From: Lewinella sp. W8
GTDB lineage: Bacteria > Bacteroidota > Bacteroidia > Chitinophagales > Saprospiraceae
Reading direction: 5' to 3'
DNA length: 64,000 nt
Assembly: GCF_004375085.3 (NCBI RefSeq)
Contig: NZ_SNAQ03000017.1
Location: 62,001-126,000, forward strand
Shown here: positions 50,257 through 57,790 of the stretch, in pieces
Position numbering within the stretch: position 1 is the first letter of the stretch
Layout of the letters: every line of letters starts with the position of its first letter
The notes under the pieces: model-generated
The model's input: the letters and a program-made list of their open reading frames with translations, nothing else
What the model was told of the DNA's origin: nothing
The model's database searches: none
Position numbers and translations under genes: made by a program

Positions 50257-51150
50257 AACCGCCGTTTTCTTCGCCGTATTGATGAACCAAACGCCGGTGA
50301 GCAGGATGGCTCCGGCGAGCATGGATTGGCCCGTGACAACTTCGTTGTTGAAGAGTGCGCCGAGCAAAACCGCCACTACGGGGTTGACGTAGGTGTTCGT
50401 CGCTACCTTGTCGGCGCTCACCTTGCTGAGGAGGAAGTTGAAGGCGGAGAAGGCCAGGATGGAGCCAAAGAAAACCAGAAAGAGCCAGGAGCCGATGGTT
50501 TTGGTAGTCAGCTGCGCGAAGGACCAGCCCGACCATTCGTCAATGCTAATACTGAAAATGAGCATCAGGATGCCGCCGACGATCATCTGCATGGCCGTGG
50601 CCCGGACGGGGTTATTGCCCAGGTCCAGTTTCGGGCGGAGCAGCATGCCGGCACCCCAGCAGAGCATGCCGGTGGCAATGGCCAGTAGGCCGATGGGGGC
50701 GTCTTCGCTGGTGAGGTTATCCGGCTGGCCGATCAGGAGGCTCATCCCCAGAATGCTGACCGCAGCGCCCAGGAACGCCCGTCCGGGAGGACGGCTGGAC
50801 AGGAAGCCCCACATCATGAGCATGACCACGAGGGGCTCGAAGGAAATGATCAGGGCGGCCATGCTGGTGGGAATAAATTGCTGGGCCCACACCACGGCAC
50901 CGGTACCGACGGAAAGAAAAAGGACGCCGATCAAGCCGGAATTGCCCCACTGTTTTAAGCTGGGTCGACGCCGGTCACCACGGATCAGGGAATAGGCGTA
51001 CATCAACAGACCGGCCGACAGAAAGCGGGTGCCGCCCATGCCAAAGGGGGGTAGCGAGTCGATGGCCCAGTAATTGGCCAGGTAGGTGGCACCCCACACA
51101 AAATAGGTCGTTGCGAAGGCGCCGACGATCAACCATTGGTCACGTCCCAT
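50254..51150 (-). CDS. EamA/DMT-superfamily transporter
   Basis: 298 residues with ten hydrophobic helices in two halves of five (EamA duplicates): AFATTYFVWGATYLANYWAI at the start, FIPTSMAALIISFEPLVVMLMMWGFL, SILGMSLLIG, LLAIATGMLCWGAGMLL, LFLVFFGSILAFSAFNFLLSKV and NPVVAVLLGALFNNEVV near the end. The SxLSxxxx and PVxAxxxGxxxxxE patterns are typical of drug/metabolite exporters such as RhaT/YdcZ-type permeases. Substrate unknown. The stop codon abuts heptamer repeats. It is divergent from the OmpH-like gene. Confidence 0.9.
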   Translation of the reverse strand: MGRDQWLIVGAFATTYFVWGATYLANYWAIDSLPPFGMGGTRFLSAGLLMYAYSLIRGDRRRPSLKQWGNSGLIGVLFLSVGTGAVVWAQQFIPTSMAALIISFEPLVVMLMMWGFLSSRPPGRAFLGAAVSILGMSLLIGQPDNLTSEDAPIGLLAIATGMLCWGAGMLLRPKLDLGNNPVRATAMQMIVGGILMLIFSISIDEWSGWSFAQLTTKTIGSWLFLVFFGSILAFSAFNFLLSKVSADKVATNTYVNPVVAVLLGALFNNEVVTGQSMLAGAILLTGVWFINTAKKTAV

Positions 51151-51168
51151 GGAGAAAGTGTACTTTTG
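51136..51168 (+). promoter_or_regulatory. Promoter of the OmpH-like lipoprotein gene
   Basis: TTG (51136-51138) and TACTTTTG (51161-51168) are 22 nt apart, matching the Bacteroidota promoter, 15 nt before the ATG at 51184. It overlaps the start of the divergent transporter gene. Confidence 0.6.
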
Positions 51169-51183
51169 CGGAAAATATGCTCA

Positions 51184-51798
51184 ATGATCAGCATTGCAAG
51201 AATACTCCCCAACGCAACTTTTGTTGCCATCGCCCTGCTCTTTTTCGGATGCCAGGCTCAGGAAAATAATTCCGGAACTACTACCGCTGCCGCTGCCGAG
51301 CCGGCCAATTCCGGGTTGAACATTGTTTACGTTCAGGTAGACAGTCTGCAATCCGGCTACACGGCCGTTGCCGACGAGCTCAAGCGCCTGGAAGAAAACT
51401 TCCTGAAGGCACAGGAGAACCACAACAGCCGTCAGGCAGCCTTTGCCCGCGAAGTGCAGCGGGTCCAGAATCAGGTCCAGCAGGGTCTCCTGGCTCCCAA
51501 TAAGATTCAGGCCGAGCAGCAGCGTCTGGCCCGCCGCGAACAGGAAATCGCCCAACAGCAGCAGATTGCCCTGAACAGCATCCAGGAAGATCAGCTCAAA
51601 CTACAGGCCGCCTTTGCGGAGCGCGTGGAGGCCATCCTGAAGGACCTCAAAGCCGAAAACAACTACGATTTCATCTTTAACCAGGGCGGAGGTTCCGGCC
51701 TGCTGATGAGCAACGAAGCTTACGACATCACCAACCTCGTCCTGGAGCGCCTCAACGCCGAAGACAGCCCGGTCATGCCGAAAGATTCGGTGCAGTAG
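51184..51798 (+). CDS. OmpH/Skp-family periplasmic chaperone lipoprotein
   Basis: 204 residues from ATG 51184; a frame start 48 bp upstream is rejected because the promoter lies between. The signal sequence MISIARILPNATFVAIALLFFGC ends in a lipobox (LFFGC), so the protein is a lipoprotein. The mature part begins NIVYVQVDSLQSGYTAVADELKRLEENF and continues as a long Gln-rich coiled coil (about 70-165), then AEKV..ILKDLKAENNYDFIFNQGGG near the C-terminus, the OmpH ending. Members hold unfolded outer-membrane proteins in the periplasm. Followed by a repeat array and a strong terminator. Confidence 0.88.
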   Translation: MISIARILPNATFVAIALLFFGCQAQENNSGTTTAAAAEPANSGLNIVYVQVDSLQSGYTAVADELKRLEENFLKAQENHNSRQAAFAREVQRVQNQVQQGLLAPNKIQAEQQRLARREQEIAQQQQIALNSIQEDQLKLQAAFAERVEAILKDLKAENNYDFIFNQGGGSGLLMSNEAYDITNLVLERLNAEDSPVMPKDSVQ

Positions 51799-51803
51799 AC
51801 GGA

Positions 51804-51862
51804 GTTGCTGGTTTACTAGTTTACTAGTTTACTAGTTGCTAGTTGCTGGTTTGCTGGTTGTG
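51804..51862. repeat. Mixed 8- and 7-nt array at the OmpH/hypothetical convergent junction
   Basis: AGTTTACT occurs in octamer phase three times, then AGTTGCT and GGTTTGCT units follow in heptamer/octamer phase. The AGTTGCT unit is the same as in the array at 35899-35930. Confidence 0.75.
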
Positions 51863-51890
51863 TTGTTCTAGTCAACCATTTATCCGGCCC

Positions 51891-51933
51891 AAAAAAAGAG
51901 CGCAAATTGCGATGCAATTTGCGCTCTTTTTTT
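51891..51933. terminator. Perfect bidirectional terminator
   Basis: AAAAAAAGAGCGCAAATTGC pairs over 20 bp with its exact complement at 51914-51933 around GAT, giving T tracts on both strands between the convergent genes. Confidence 0.9.
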
Positions 51934-51962
51934 GACTCCCCAGCCACCGGTAACTAGGCCCC

Positions 51963-53126
51963 CTAAAGACACTCTACTGCCCGGCGCAGGGCATCTACCT
52001 GGAGTATTTCGTACTGTTCGAAGCCGCTGGACCAGAAGATGCGAACGAAGTCGAGGGCGTGGTTACGCAGGTCGGCCGCGGCTCCGCGCGGCAGCAGGTA
52101 GGTGACCTCGTAGTTGAGCTCTCTCCGGCCGTGGTCGATGATGCCGACGGCCTCGCGGATGGCCTGCAGGGAAATGTGCCGGCCGTTAAGCAGGTGGAGG
52201 CTCAGACTGGAGTTTTCCGGCAAGAAGCCGTAGGTAGTGATGGCGTTGGGATTAGCGAAGGTCAGCTTGAGGTGCAGGAAGCGGCGGCCACTGGGGTCAC
52301 GGCTGGTCCAGGTCAGGCAGCGGAGGTATTCCTTGCCGTCCAGGAAGGGACGCAGGTTTTCGTCGGTGTGGGTAAAAAGCAGACTGGGATAAGAAACCGG
52401 GAAGGCCCCTTCGCGATTGGCGACTCCCTGGGCGCGGTTACAGGGAGGCGGCTCCGGGCTCGAGGGCCGGCCGGTGGCCGCGCCGTAGCCGGAGAAGGAA
52501 GGCGGGGCGGGCAGTAACAACCCTAGCTGTCGTTCCCGCTGGTTGCTCGCCGGATTGGCGATCACGGGTCCGGTGCGTTCGCGCAGTCGGGCTTCGTTGT
52601 AGGCGGCCACGTAGCGGCCCTGGGCCACCACGTTGTTGGCGGCCGCGGCGCGCTGTTCGGCTTCGGTGCGGTCGGCCAGCGCCCGCTGTTCTACCTGGCG
52701 CGCCAGCGCCAGGCGGCGCTGGAGGGTGGCACTTTCCCCGGTCCGGTTGGCGTCCCGGGCGGCCTGAAGTTTGCCTTCCAGGTCAATCCGATTGTTGATG
52801 GCGGCCGCGGCGCGACTGCGGGCCAGTTCCTCGGCTTCCCGGGCCAGTTGGAGCTTTCTTTCCGCAATCCGACGCAGATCCGCCTCGGTGGGGTCCACGC
52901 CGCCGGAAAGGGGCTCGATCGTTACGGCCACTACGGGGTAGGCCGCGGCGGCGGAATCCTTCTGTTGGGCCTCAATCAGGGTAAGGTCATTGAAGTAGCG
53001 GGCCGAGCCGTCGCGATAGACGATGATTTTCTCGCCCGCAGCGTTGGTGCGCAGCTCCTGGGCGAAACCCGGCACCTGCGGTAACGCCAAAAACAAAAGC
53101 AGGATGATCCTCGTGGTACAATTCAC
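51963..53126 (-). CDS. Exported hypothetical protein with long coiled-coil region
   Basis: About 387 residues from GTG 53126, where a signal peptide begins (VNCTTRIILLLFLALPQVPGFAQ); an in-frame start at 53222 is upstream of the promoter box and rejected. The mature part has an Ala/Arg/Glu-rich helical region (about 70-190, AERKLQLAREAEELARSRAAAA) and a C-terminal beta-rich domain (LHLKLTFANPNAITTYGFLP ... SLSLHLLNGRHISLQ). I do not recognise the family. It is divergent from cdaA with overlapping promoters and has a GTG start 4 nt after a consensus -7 box. Confidence 0.65.
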   Translation of the reverse strand: MNCTTRIILLLFLALPQVPGFAQELRTNAAGEKIIVYRDGSARYFNDLTLIEAQQKDSAAAAYPVVAVTIEPLSGGVDPTEADLRRIAERKLQLAREAEELARSRAAAAINNRIDLEGKLQAARDANRTGESATLQRRLALARQVEQRALADRTEAEQRAAAANNVVAQGRYVAAYNEARLRERTGPVIANPASNQRERQLGLLLPAPPSFSGYGAATGRPSSPEPPPCNRAQGVANREGAFPVSYPSLLFTHTDENLRPFLDGKEYLRCLTWTSRDPSGRRFLHLKLTFANPNAITTYGFLPENSSLSLHLLNGRHISLQAIREAVGIIDHGRRELNYEVTYLLPRGAAADLRNHALDFVRIFWSSGFEQYEILQVDALRRAVECL

Positions 53127-53130
53127 CGAA

Positions 53131-53138
53131 CAAAGATA
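53131..53138 (-). promoter_or_regulatory. -7 box giving a leaderless GTG start
   Basis: TATCTTTG, perfect TAnnTTTG, ends 4 nt before the GTG at 53126. Confidence 0.55.
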
Positions 53139-53146
53139 GTGCTTCG

Positions 53147-53154
53147 TACCTTGC
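53147..53154 (+). promoter_or_regulatory. -7-like box of cdaA
   Basis: TACCTTGC is a one-mismatch TAnnTTTG box (TTG in place of TTTG) 6 nt before the cdaA ATG and 8 bp from the opposite-strand box at 53131-53138. Confidence 0.4.
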
Positions 53155-53160
53155 GAGCCG

Positions 53161-53955
53161 ATGCAGGCAATGCTTTTCAATATCGGCTTTCTGGAGGTCA
53201 ACATCCTGGACCTTTTCGACATCCTGATTGTGGGCGTGTTGCTGTATCAGTTGTACCGGCTCCTACGGGGAAGCATCGCCCTCAATATTTTTGCCGGACT
53301 GGTGGCCCTCTTCCTCAGCTACCTCGTTTTTGAGGCGCTGGGCATGGATCTGCTGAGCATTATCCTCTACCAGTTCATCAACATTGGCTTCGTCAGTCTC
53401 ATCATCATTTTTCAGCCGGAAGTCCGCCGTTTTCTCCTCCTGCTGGGCAGCAACGCCATTAAGCAACGGGATTCGGTGTGGAATCGCTTACTCGGCCGCG
53501 AAGAGGAAAATGCCGGTCGGCGGCCGGAAGCGGAAGACATCCGGCGGGCGGTCCTGCAGTTGGCGCGCCGGCGGACGGGGGCACTGATCGTCATTTTGCA
53601 GGACGCCGATCCGGAAACGATCATTTCCGGAGGCACCGTCCTGGACGCCACGCTGAGCTACAGTCTCCTCGTCAGCATATTCCACAAGGAAAGTCCCCTG
53701 CACGACGGCGCGGTGATCATCAAAAACCAGCGGATTGACCGGGCCAGCTCCATCCTGCCGATCAGTGAAAACCCCGATCTTCCCAAGAGCGTCGGCCTGC
53801 GGCACCGGGCGGCCGTGGGGGTTACGGAAAAATCGGACGTCGTTTGCCTGATCGTCTCCGAGGAGACGGGGAAAATTTCTTTTGCCAGGGAGGGAAAACT
53901 GGAACGTGGCATTACGGAAGCCCGGGTGGAGGAATTACTGGAGCAGTATTTGTAG
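53161..53955 (+). CDS. cdaA: Diadenylate cyclase CdaA
   Basis: 264 residues. The enzyme condenses two ATP into the second messenger c-di-AMP. Three N-terminal membrane helices (LFDILIVGVLLYQLYRLLRG, IALNIFAGLVALFLSYLVFEALG, LLSIILYQFINIGFVSLIIIFQPEVRR) lead to the DisA_N cyclase domain (about 110-260) with LHDGAVIIKNQRI (DGA, metal and ATP binding) and LRHRAAVGVTEKSD (RHR). Length and layout match CdaA/YbbP. In other bacteria CdaA is often followed by cdaR and glmM; here the next gene is an M20 peptidase. ATG 53170 is an alternative start. Confidence 0.96.
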   Translation: MQAMLFNIGFLEVNILDLFDILIVGVLLYQLYRLLRGSIALNIFAGLVALFLSYLVFEALGMDLLSIILYQFINIGFVSLIIIFQPEVRRFLLLLGSNAIKQRDSVWNRLLGREEENAGRRPEAEDIRRAVLQLARRRTGALIVILQDADPETIISGGTVLDATLSYSLLVSIFHKESPLHDGAVIIKNQRIDRASSILPISENPDLPKSVGLRHRAAVGVTEKSDVVCLIVSEETGKISFAREGKLERGITEARVEELLEQYL

Positions 53956-53991
53956 TACGGTAGGGGGTAGTACGGTAGGGCGGTTTTATTA

Positions 53992-54041
53992 CGACGGAGC
54001 GTGAAGCAAAGCGGAATACTCGGCTCAGCCGGTGCAGGTGC
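53992..54041 (+). repeat. Truncated copy of the palindromic element
   Basis: CGACGGAGCGTGAAGCAAAG ... GGCTCAGCCGGTGCAGGTGC (50 bp) is identical to the left half of the element at 48362-48489, with no right half. It lies just after the cdaA gene. Confidence 0.85.
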
Positions 54042-54189
54042 GGGGTATACCTCAATTTTAGCCGGGGCCCAGGGTTTTCTGGTTGTACAGTCTCACTTTC
54101 TTGTAACCATTTTCCGTTTCTCTGAAGGCCGTTATTCAGTGAGCCACGTTCTGCTTATCTTGGCGCTCCGCCAAATTGACCATTTGATC

Positions 54190-55581
54190 ATGACCATTCA
54201 GGAATACATCGACACCAATAAGGAACGATTTCTCGACGAACTCTTCACGCTTCTACGAATTCCCAGCGTAAGTACGGATAAGGCCCACGACGACGATACC
54301 CACCACTGCGCCGTACAGGTTCAGGAATACATGGTCAAGGCGGGCCTGGATAAAGCCACCCTCTACCCTACGGATGGTCATCCCATCGTCTACGCCGAAA
54401 AGATGATTGATCCCAGCCTGCCCACCGTGCTGGTTTACGGCCACTACGACGTACAGCCCGCCGCTCCGCTGGATCAGTGGAAAAGTGAGCCTTTTGAGCC
54501 CGAAATCCGTAAAACCGAAATCCACCCCGATGGCGCCATTTTTGCCCGTGGCAGTACCGACGACAAGGGCCAGTTCTTCCTTCACGTCAAGGCCGTGGAG
54601 TCGATGATCAAAACGGATCGGCTTCCCTGCAACGTGAAGTTTATGATCGAAGGGGAAGAAGAGGTTGGCAGTCCCAACCTGGTTCCTTTCATCACCAAGT
54701 ACAAGGACCTGCTGAAGTCTGACGTGATCCTGGTGTCCGACACCAGCTTACTCAGCAAGAAGCACCCCAGCATTACCGTGGGTTTACGGGGGCTCACCTA
54801 TCTGGACGTCAAGGTTACCGCCGCACGCGCCGATATGCACTCCGGCCTATTTGGTGGGGCCGTAGCCAATCCCATCAATACGCTCTGCGAAATGATCGCT
54901 TCGCTCAAGGATGAGAAAAAGCACATTACCATTCCCGGCTTCTATGACGACGTTGTCTTCCCTTCCGATAGCGATCGGGAGATGATGCGTAACGCCCCCT
55001 TCGACCCTCAGGAGTACATGGACAGTCCCGGAGTCTTTGGGCTGGAAGGCGAAGAGGGCTTCCATACCTACGAGCGGACGGGGATTCTCCCGACCCTCGA
55101 CTGCAACGGCATCTGGGGCGGCTTTACCGAAGAGGGCTCCAAGACCATTATTCCCGCCGTGGCGAACGCCAAGATCAGTATGCGACTGGTCTCGAAGCAG
55201 AACTACGAGAAGATTACCGAGCTCTTTACCGAGCACTTCAAATCCATCGCTCCGGACTCCGTCAAGGTAGAAGTCCACCCCCACCACGGGGGTAATCCCT
55301 ACGTTACTCCAACGGACACGATTGAGTACCGGGCGGCGGCGAAGGCCATGGAGGCTACCTTTGGCAAGACGCCCGTACCGATGTACGAGGGAGGCTCCAT
55401 TCCCATCGTTGCTAATTTCAAGGAAATCCTCAAAGTTGAAACCATCCTGATGGGCTTCGGCTTCGACACGGATGGCCTGCACAGTCCCAACGAGCACTTT
55501 GGCGTATGGAATTTCTACAAAGGTATTGAGACGGTTCCGCACTTTTACCAGGCCTACGCGGAGATGTCTCAGGAAGCCTGA
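54190..55581 (+). CDS. M20-family metallodipeptidase
   Basis: 463 residues from ATG 54190; a frame 63 codons longer runs back through the repeat copy and is rejected. This is a two-zinc exopeptidase. The zinc site motifs are VLVYGHYDVQPA, ARGSTDDKGQ, EGEEEVGSP and VSDTSLL, and the dimerisation lid domain is inserted around residues 200-310 (GLRGLTYLDVKVTAARADMHSGLFGG). The C-terminal MYEGGSIPIVANF and DGLHSPNEHF supply the last zinc ligand His. Members cut dipeptides such as carnosine-like or Xaa-His peptides in the cytosol. The 3' end overlaps a convergent small gene by 13 bp. Confidence 0.93.
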   Translation: MTIQEYIDTNKERFLDELFTLLRIPSVSTDKAHDDDTHHCAVQVQEYMVKAGLDKATLYPTDGHPIVYAEKMIDPSLPTVLVYGHYDVQPAAPLDQWKSEPFEPEIRKTEIHPDGAIFARGSTDDKGQFFLHVKAVESMIKTDRLPCNVKFMIEGEEEVGSPNLVPFITKYKDLLKSDVILVSDTSLLSKKHPSITVGLRGLTYLDVKVTAARADMHSGLFGGAVANPINTLCEMIASLKDEKKHITIPGFYDDVVFPSDSDREMMRNAPFDPQEYMDSPGVFGLEGEEGFHTYERTGILPTLDCNGIWGGFTEEGSKTIIPAVANAKISMRLVSKQNYEKITELFTEHFKSIAPDSVKVEVHPHHGGNPYVTPTDTIEYRAAAKAMEATFGKTPVPMYEGGSIPIVANFKEILKVETILMGFGFDTDGLHSPNEHFGVWNFYKGIETVPHFYQAYAEMSQEA

Positions 55582-55790
55582 CCAGCCTTCTGCTCTTCGT
55601 CCCGTTGAGCCCGTTTCTTCAGGTAGGTGTATACCAATAGCATGGACATCATGAGGACATTGCTCAGCATGGCGGCAAGGAAATAGTATCCCGGGTCATC
55701 TAGTTCTCCCCGGACTACCGTTATCGCCAAAAGCGCCAGGGTGACTACGGCCAGCAGAAAGGTTATCCGGGAGGATAATTTAACGGTCAT
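55569..55790 (-). CDS. Small two-helix membrane protein (73 aa)
   Basis: 73 residues from ATG 55790 with two hydrophobic helices (ITFLLAVVTLALLAITVVRG and YYFLAAMLSNVLMMSMLLVYTYLKK) and a charged C-terminus. The stop lies inside the M20 gene end (convergent overlap of 13 bp). A frame extending to 56261 is only the antisense shadow of the PepSY gene and is not used. Family unknown; it may be a membrane partner of nearby transport genes. Confidence 0.6.
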   Translation of the reverse strand: MTVKLSSRITFLLAVVTLALLAITVVRGELDDPGYYFLAAMLSNVLMMSMLLVYTYLKKRAQRDEEQKAGQAS

Positions 55791-55841
55791 ATTCACTTTG
55801 ATTTTCGCCAGGAATTTAACCCCAAAATACCAACAACAGTT

Positions 55842-56408
55842 TTGCCCAACCAACGAAGAACCAAAAGACAGCAACGCGCTCGTGTCCTGCGCCTGACCCG
55901 TCAGGTGCACCGGTATACGGGCATTCTGTTGTTTGTCTTTTTCTTCATCATGGCGGTGAGCGGGATCGCCCTGGGATGGAAAAAAAACGCCGGTGAGTTG
56001 ATCATGCCTTCCACCCAGAAGGGAAGCAAAATTGAAGGTACTTCCTGGCTGGCGATCGATTCCCTGTCGTTTCTGGCCACCCAGGCCTTGCTGGAGGAAC
56101 GGGGCGTCCTTTCGGAAATAGATCGCATTGACGTGCGCCCCAGTAAAAATGTGATGAAATTTCTCTTTACCGACCGGCAACTCGAAGTTCAGCTTGACCC
56201 TAACAACGGAGCGGTGCTGAGCGTCGGTCGGCGGCATTCCGACTGGATCGAACAGGTTCACGATGGCTCCATCGTTGACGATGCCTTTGGCCTGCCCAAT
56301 GGCTTATTCAAAGTCTTCTACAATACCGTTATGGGAGTGGCGCTGGTCTTATTTACCGTAACTGGCTTCTGGCTGTGGTACGGTCCGAAGCGGATGCGGA
56401 GGGGGTAG
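55842..56408 (+). CDS. PepSY-associated membrane helix protein
   Basis: 188 residues starting at TTG 55842; the next in-frame ATG would remove the first helix. It has an N-terminal basic stretch, a membrane helix (GILLFVFFFIMAVSGIALGWKKN) with the PepSY-TM motif T.H...G.....f....iSG..l, a periplasmic PepSY-like domain (about 60-145) and a second helix (FYNTVMGVALVLFTVTGFWLWYGPKRM). The family is found with iron-uptake receptors or sulfite/flavin reductases. A single-copy TM pair of this size likely assists electron transfer or iron release. Its 3' end borders the octamer array. Confidence 0.78.
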   Translation: MPNQRRTKRQQRARVLRLTRQVHRYTGILLFVFFFIMAVSGIALGWKKNAGELIMPSTQKGSKIEGTSWLAIDSLSFLATQALLEERGVLSEIDRIDVRPSKNVMKFLFTDRQLEVQLDPNNGAVLSVGRRHSDWIEQVHDGSIVDDAFGLPNGLFKVFYNTVMGVALVLFTVTGFWLWYGPKRMRRG

Positions 56409-56418
56409 AGGTTTGGTT

Positions 56419-56570
56419 GGTCTGTTAGTTCGTTAGTTCGTTGGTCTGTTGGTCTGTTGGTCTGTTAGTCTGTTGGTCTTTTAGTTCGTTGGTCTGTTGG
56501 TCTGTTAGTCTGTTAGTCTGTTGGTCTGTTGGTCTTTTAGTTCGTTGGTCTGTTGGTCTGTTGGTCTGTT
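56419..56570. repeat. Octamer array, 19 units, at a convergent junction
   Basis: 19 consecutive 8-nt units without a slip: GGTCTGTT (10), AGTTCGTT (4), AGTCTGTT (3) and GGTCTTTT (2). It fills the gap between the PepSY and FKBP stop codons apart from a few bases. Confidence 0.95.
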
Positions 56571-56590
56571 GGGGGATAAAACCAATGGTT

Positions 56591-57103
56591 TTATTGGCGG
56601 TGCGCGCCCCCGAGGTCGATGTAGCGTTTTTGAACGAGTTCATCGACGGTAGGTTGCCGTACGTTAAGGATAGCTCCGGAGAAGAACAGAGTTTTTCCCG
56701 CTAATGCATGGTTGGCGTCCAGCGTAACGGTTTCCTCATCCCAATCCAGGATTTTGGCGTTTACGTTGCGTCCGTTGCTGTCGGTCAGGGTAACGAACTG
56801 CCCCTTTTCCAGTAGGCCCGGTTCAATTTGCTCCCGTTCATTTTGGAACAGATGCTTTGGCATTTGCAGGATGTGCTCCTTGCTGGGCACGCCGTAGGCG
56901 TCTTCCGGCGTGAGGAGAAAAGTGAAGCCCATACCGGATTTGAGGCCGAAGATTCTCCGCTCCCAGGCGGGCAACATCTTGCCGACGCCAAACATGAAGA
57001 CGAAGGGATAGTTGGCGTCCATTCGCTCCAGTAAGGGACCCTGTGGGCCTCCGTCGCGGACCTCGTAGGTGAGCGTGACGATGGAATGCTCTTCGATGAT
57101 CAT
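56591..57103 (-). CDS. FKBP-type peptidyl-prolyl isomerase, SlyD-like
   Basis: 170 residues. A SlyD-like FKBP: VTLTYEVRDGGPQGPLLERMDANYPFVFMFGVGKMLPAWERRIFGLKSGMGFTFLLTPEDAYG is the FKBP domain interrupted by the IF (insert-in-flap) region, after which QFVTLTDSNGRNVNAKILDWDEETVTLDANHALAGKTLFF closes it. Catalytic aromatic residues (F, W, Y) are present. It catalyses cis/trans proline isomerisation and assists folding, probably in the cytosol. The His-rich metal-binding tail of E. coli SlyD is absent. Upstream lies the 46-bp repeat array. Confidence 0.9.
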   Translation of the reverse strand: MIIEEHSIVTLTYEVRDGGPQGPLLERMDANYPFVFMFGVGKMLPAWERRIFGLKSGMGFTFLLTPEDAYGVPSKEHILQMPKHLFQNEREQIEPGLLEKGQFVTLTDSNGRNVNAKILDWDEETVTLDANHALAGKTLFFSGAILNVRQPTVDELVQKRYIDLGGAHRQ

Positions 57104-57162
57104 AATTGATGATTTTCCTGGCTTAGCGGAGGTAAAAAACGGGAGGTGCGGTGGAATGTTTA

Positions 57163-57275
57163 GTCGTACTTCTACATATCTACATCAGAAGCAGAATTCT
57201 TCAACTATGTCGTACTTCTACATATCTACATCAAAGGGAGAAAGCTCCAATCATGTCGTACTTCTACATATCTAC
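57163..57275. repeat. 46-bp-period triplicate upstream of the FKBP gene
   Basis: The 20-mer TCGTACTTCTACATATCTAC (preceded by G in all three) begins at 57164, 57210 and 57256, exactly 46 bp apart. The 25-nt spacers are related (ATCA..AG..AGAA..CT.CAA) and each can form a small stem (GAAG/CTTC in the first, GGAG/CTCC in the second). The three copies fall between the upstream gene stop and the FKBP start. Confidence 0.9.
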
Positions 57276-57292
57276 TACGGAAACGCTACTTC

Positions 57293-57559
57293 CTAATACT
57301 TCCGCTCAATGAACGGCGCATCGGCGCCGGGGCCAGGCTTGCGGGATTTGCGCACCTCGTCCAAACGGTCCCGGCAGGAATCACAGCTTCCCAGGTGCTC
57401 CGTCACCCGACGGAAGGCCTTACGGTCCCCCTTTTCCAAACGTCCCGCCCAAAAATCCTCCAGTTCTTCGTCGGAGGGGTGCCGGAGCGCACCAATGACC
57501 TCCCGACCGATGTAGTAAATGATGGCAAAGGCCACCACGGCAACGAAAAGAAACTTCAT
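57293..57559 (-). CDS. Small membrane protein with zf-HC2-like Cys pair
   Basis: 88 residues from ATG 57559, confirmed by a TATCTTTG box only 4 nt upstream; a longer frame adds 28 poor residues. A membrane helix (KFLFVAVVAFAIIYYIGREV) is followed by a cytosolic tail with EELEDFWAGRLEKGDRKAFRRVTEHLGSCDSCRDRLDE, where H-x3-C-x2-C resembles an anti-sigma zinc finger (zf-HC2). It could regulate a sigma factor, but no sigma gene is adjacent. The third kinase-regulator pair starts divergently about 230 bp away. Confidence 0.75.
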   Translation of the reverse strand: MKFLFVAVVAFAIIYYIGREVIGALRHPSDEELEDFWAGRLEKGDRKAFRRVTEHLGSCDSCRDRLDEVRKSRKPGPGADAPFIERKY

Positions 57560-57563
57560 GCCC

Positions 57564-57571
57564 CAAAGATA
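57564..57571 (-). promoter_or_regulatory. -7 box of the zf-HC2-like gene
   Basis: TATCTTTG, perfect consensus, 4 nt before the ATG at 57559: another leaderless-type start. Confidence 0.55.
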
Positions 57572-57778
57572 GGCCGAGCCCCCGACTCCCCTGATTAAGG
57601 GAGAACTATTTCCTTCCGCCATAGCATTCGACGCAAAAGCCAACGGCCACTGCCCCTCGCTTAAAACTCTGGCACCTGCGGTAATCGCCCCAAATCCTTT
57701 CTCCGTCCCGGCGCGGCCAATCCATCAATCAACTCCGGGTATTCGTCGAAAAGGAAGTACACATTCCTTCCGCCTTCG

Positions 57779-57786
57779 TACTTTGG
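57779..57786 (+). promoter_or_regulatory. -7-like box of the third kinase gene
   Basis: TACTTTGG lies 4 nt before the ATG at 57791. An inverted repeat AAGGAA/TTCCTT (57751-57769) overlaps the expected -33 area and may be an operator. Confidence 0.4.
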
Positions 57787-57790
57787 GGAC

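Noticed and set aside
54001..54189. N-terminal extension of the M20 peptidase to GTG 54001
   Set aside because: The extension starts inside the dispersed repeat and adds 63 residues absent from the family; ATG 54190 gives the normal start.
55791..56261. Extension of the small membrane protein gene upstream of ATG 55790
   Set aside because: This part is antisense to the PepSY gene and lacks coding character.
56425..56704. Frames rich in Cys, Trp, Val and Ser (or Thr, Asp and Gln on the other strand) in the octamer array
   Set aside because: They are translations of an 8-nt tandem repeat, not genes.
57163..57275. Possible CRISPR array (three 21-nt repeats with 25-nt spacers)
   Set aside because: Only three repeats, the spacers are related to each other, and no cas gene is present.
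57069..57296. 75-codon plus-strand frame across the 46-bp repeats
   Set aside because: The period of 46 is not a multiple of three, so each repeat is read in a different frame; it is a repeat artefact.
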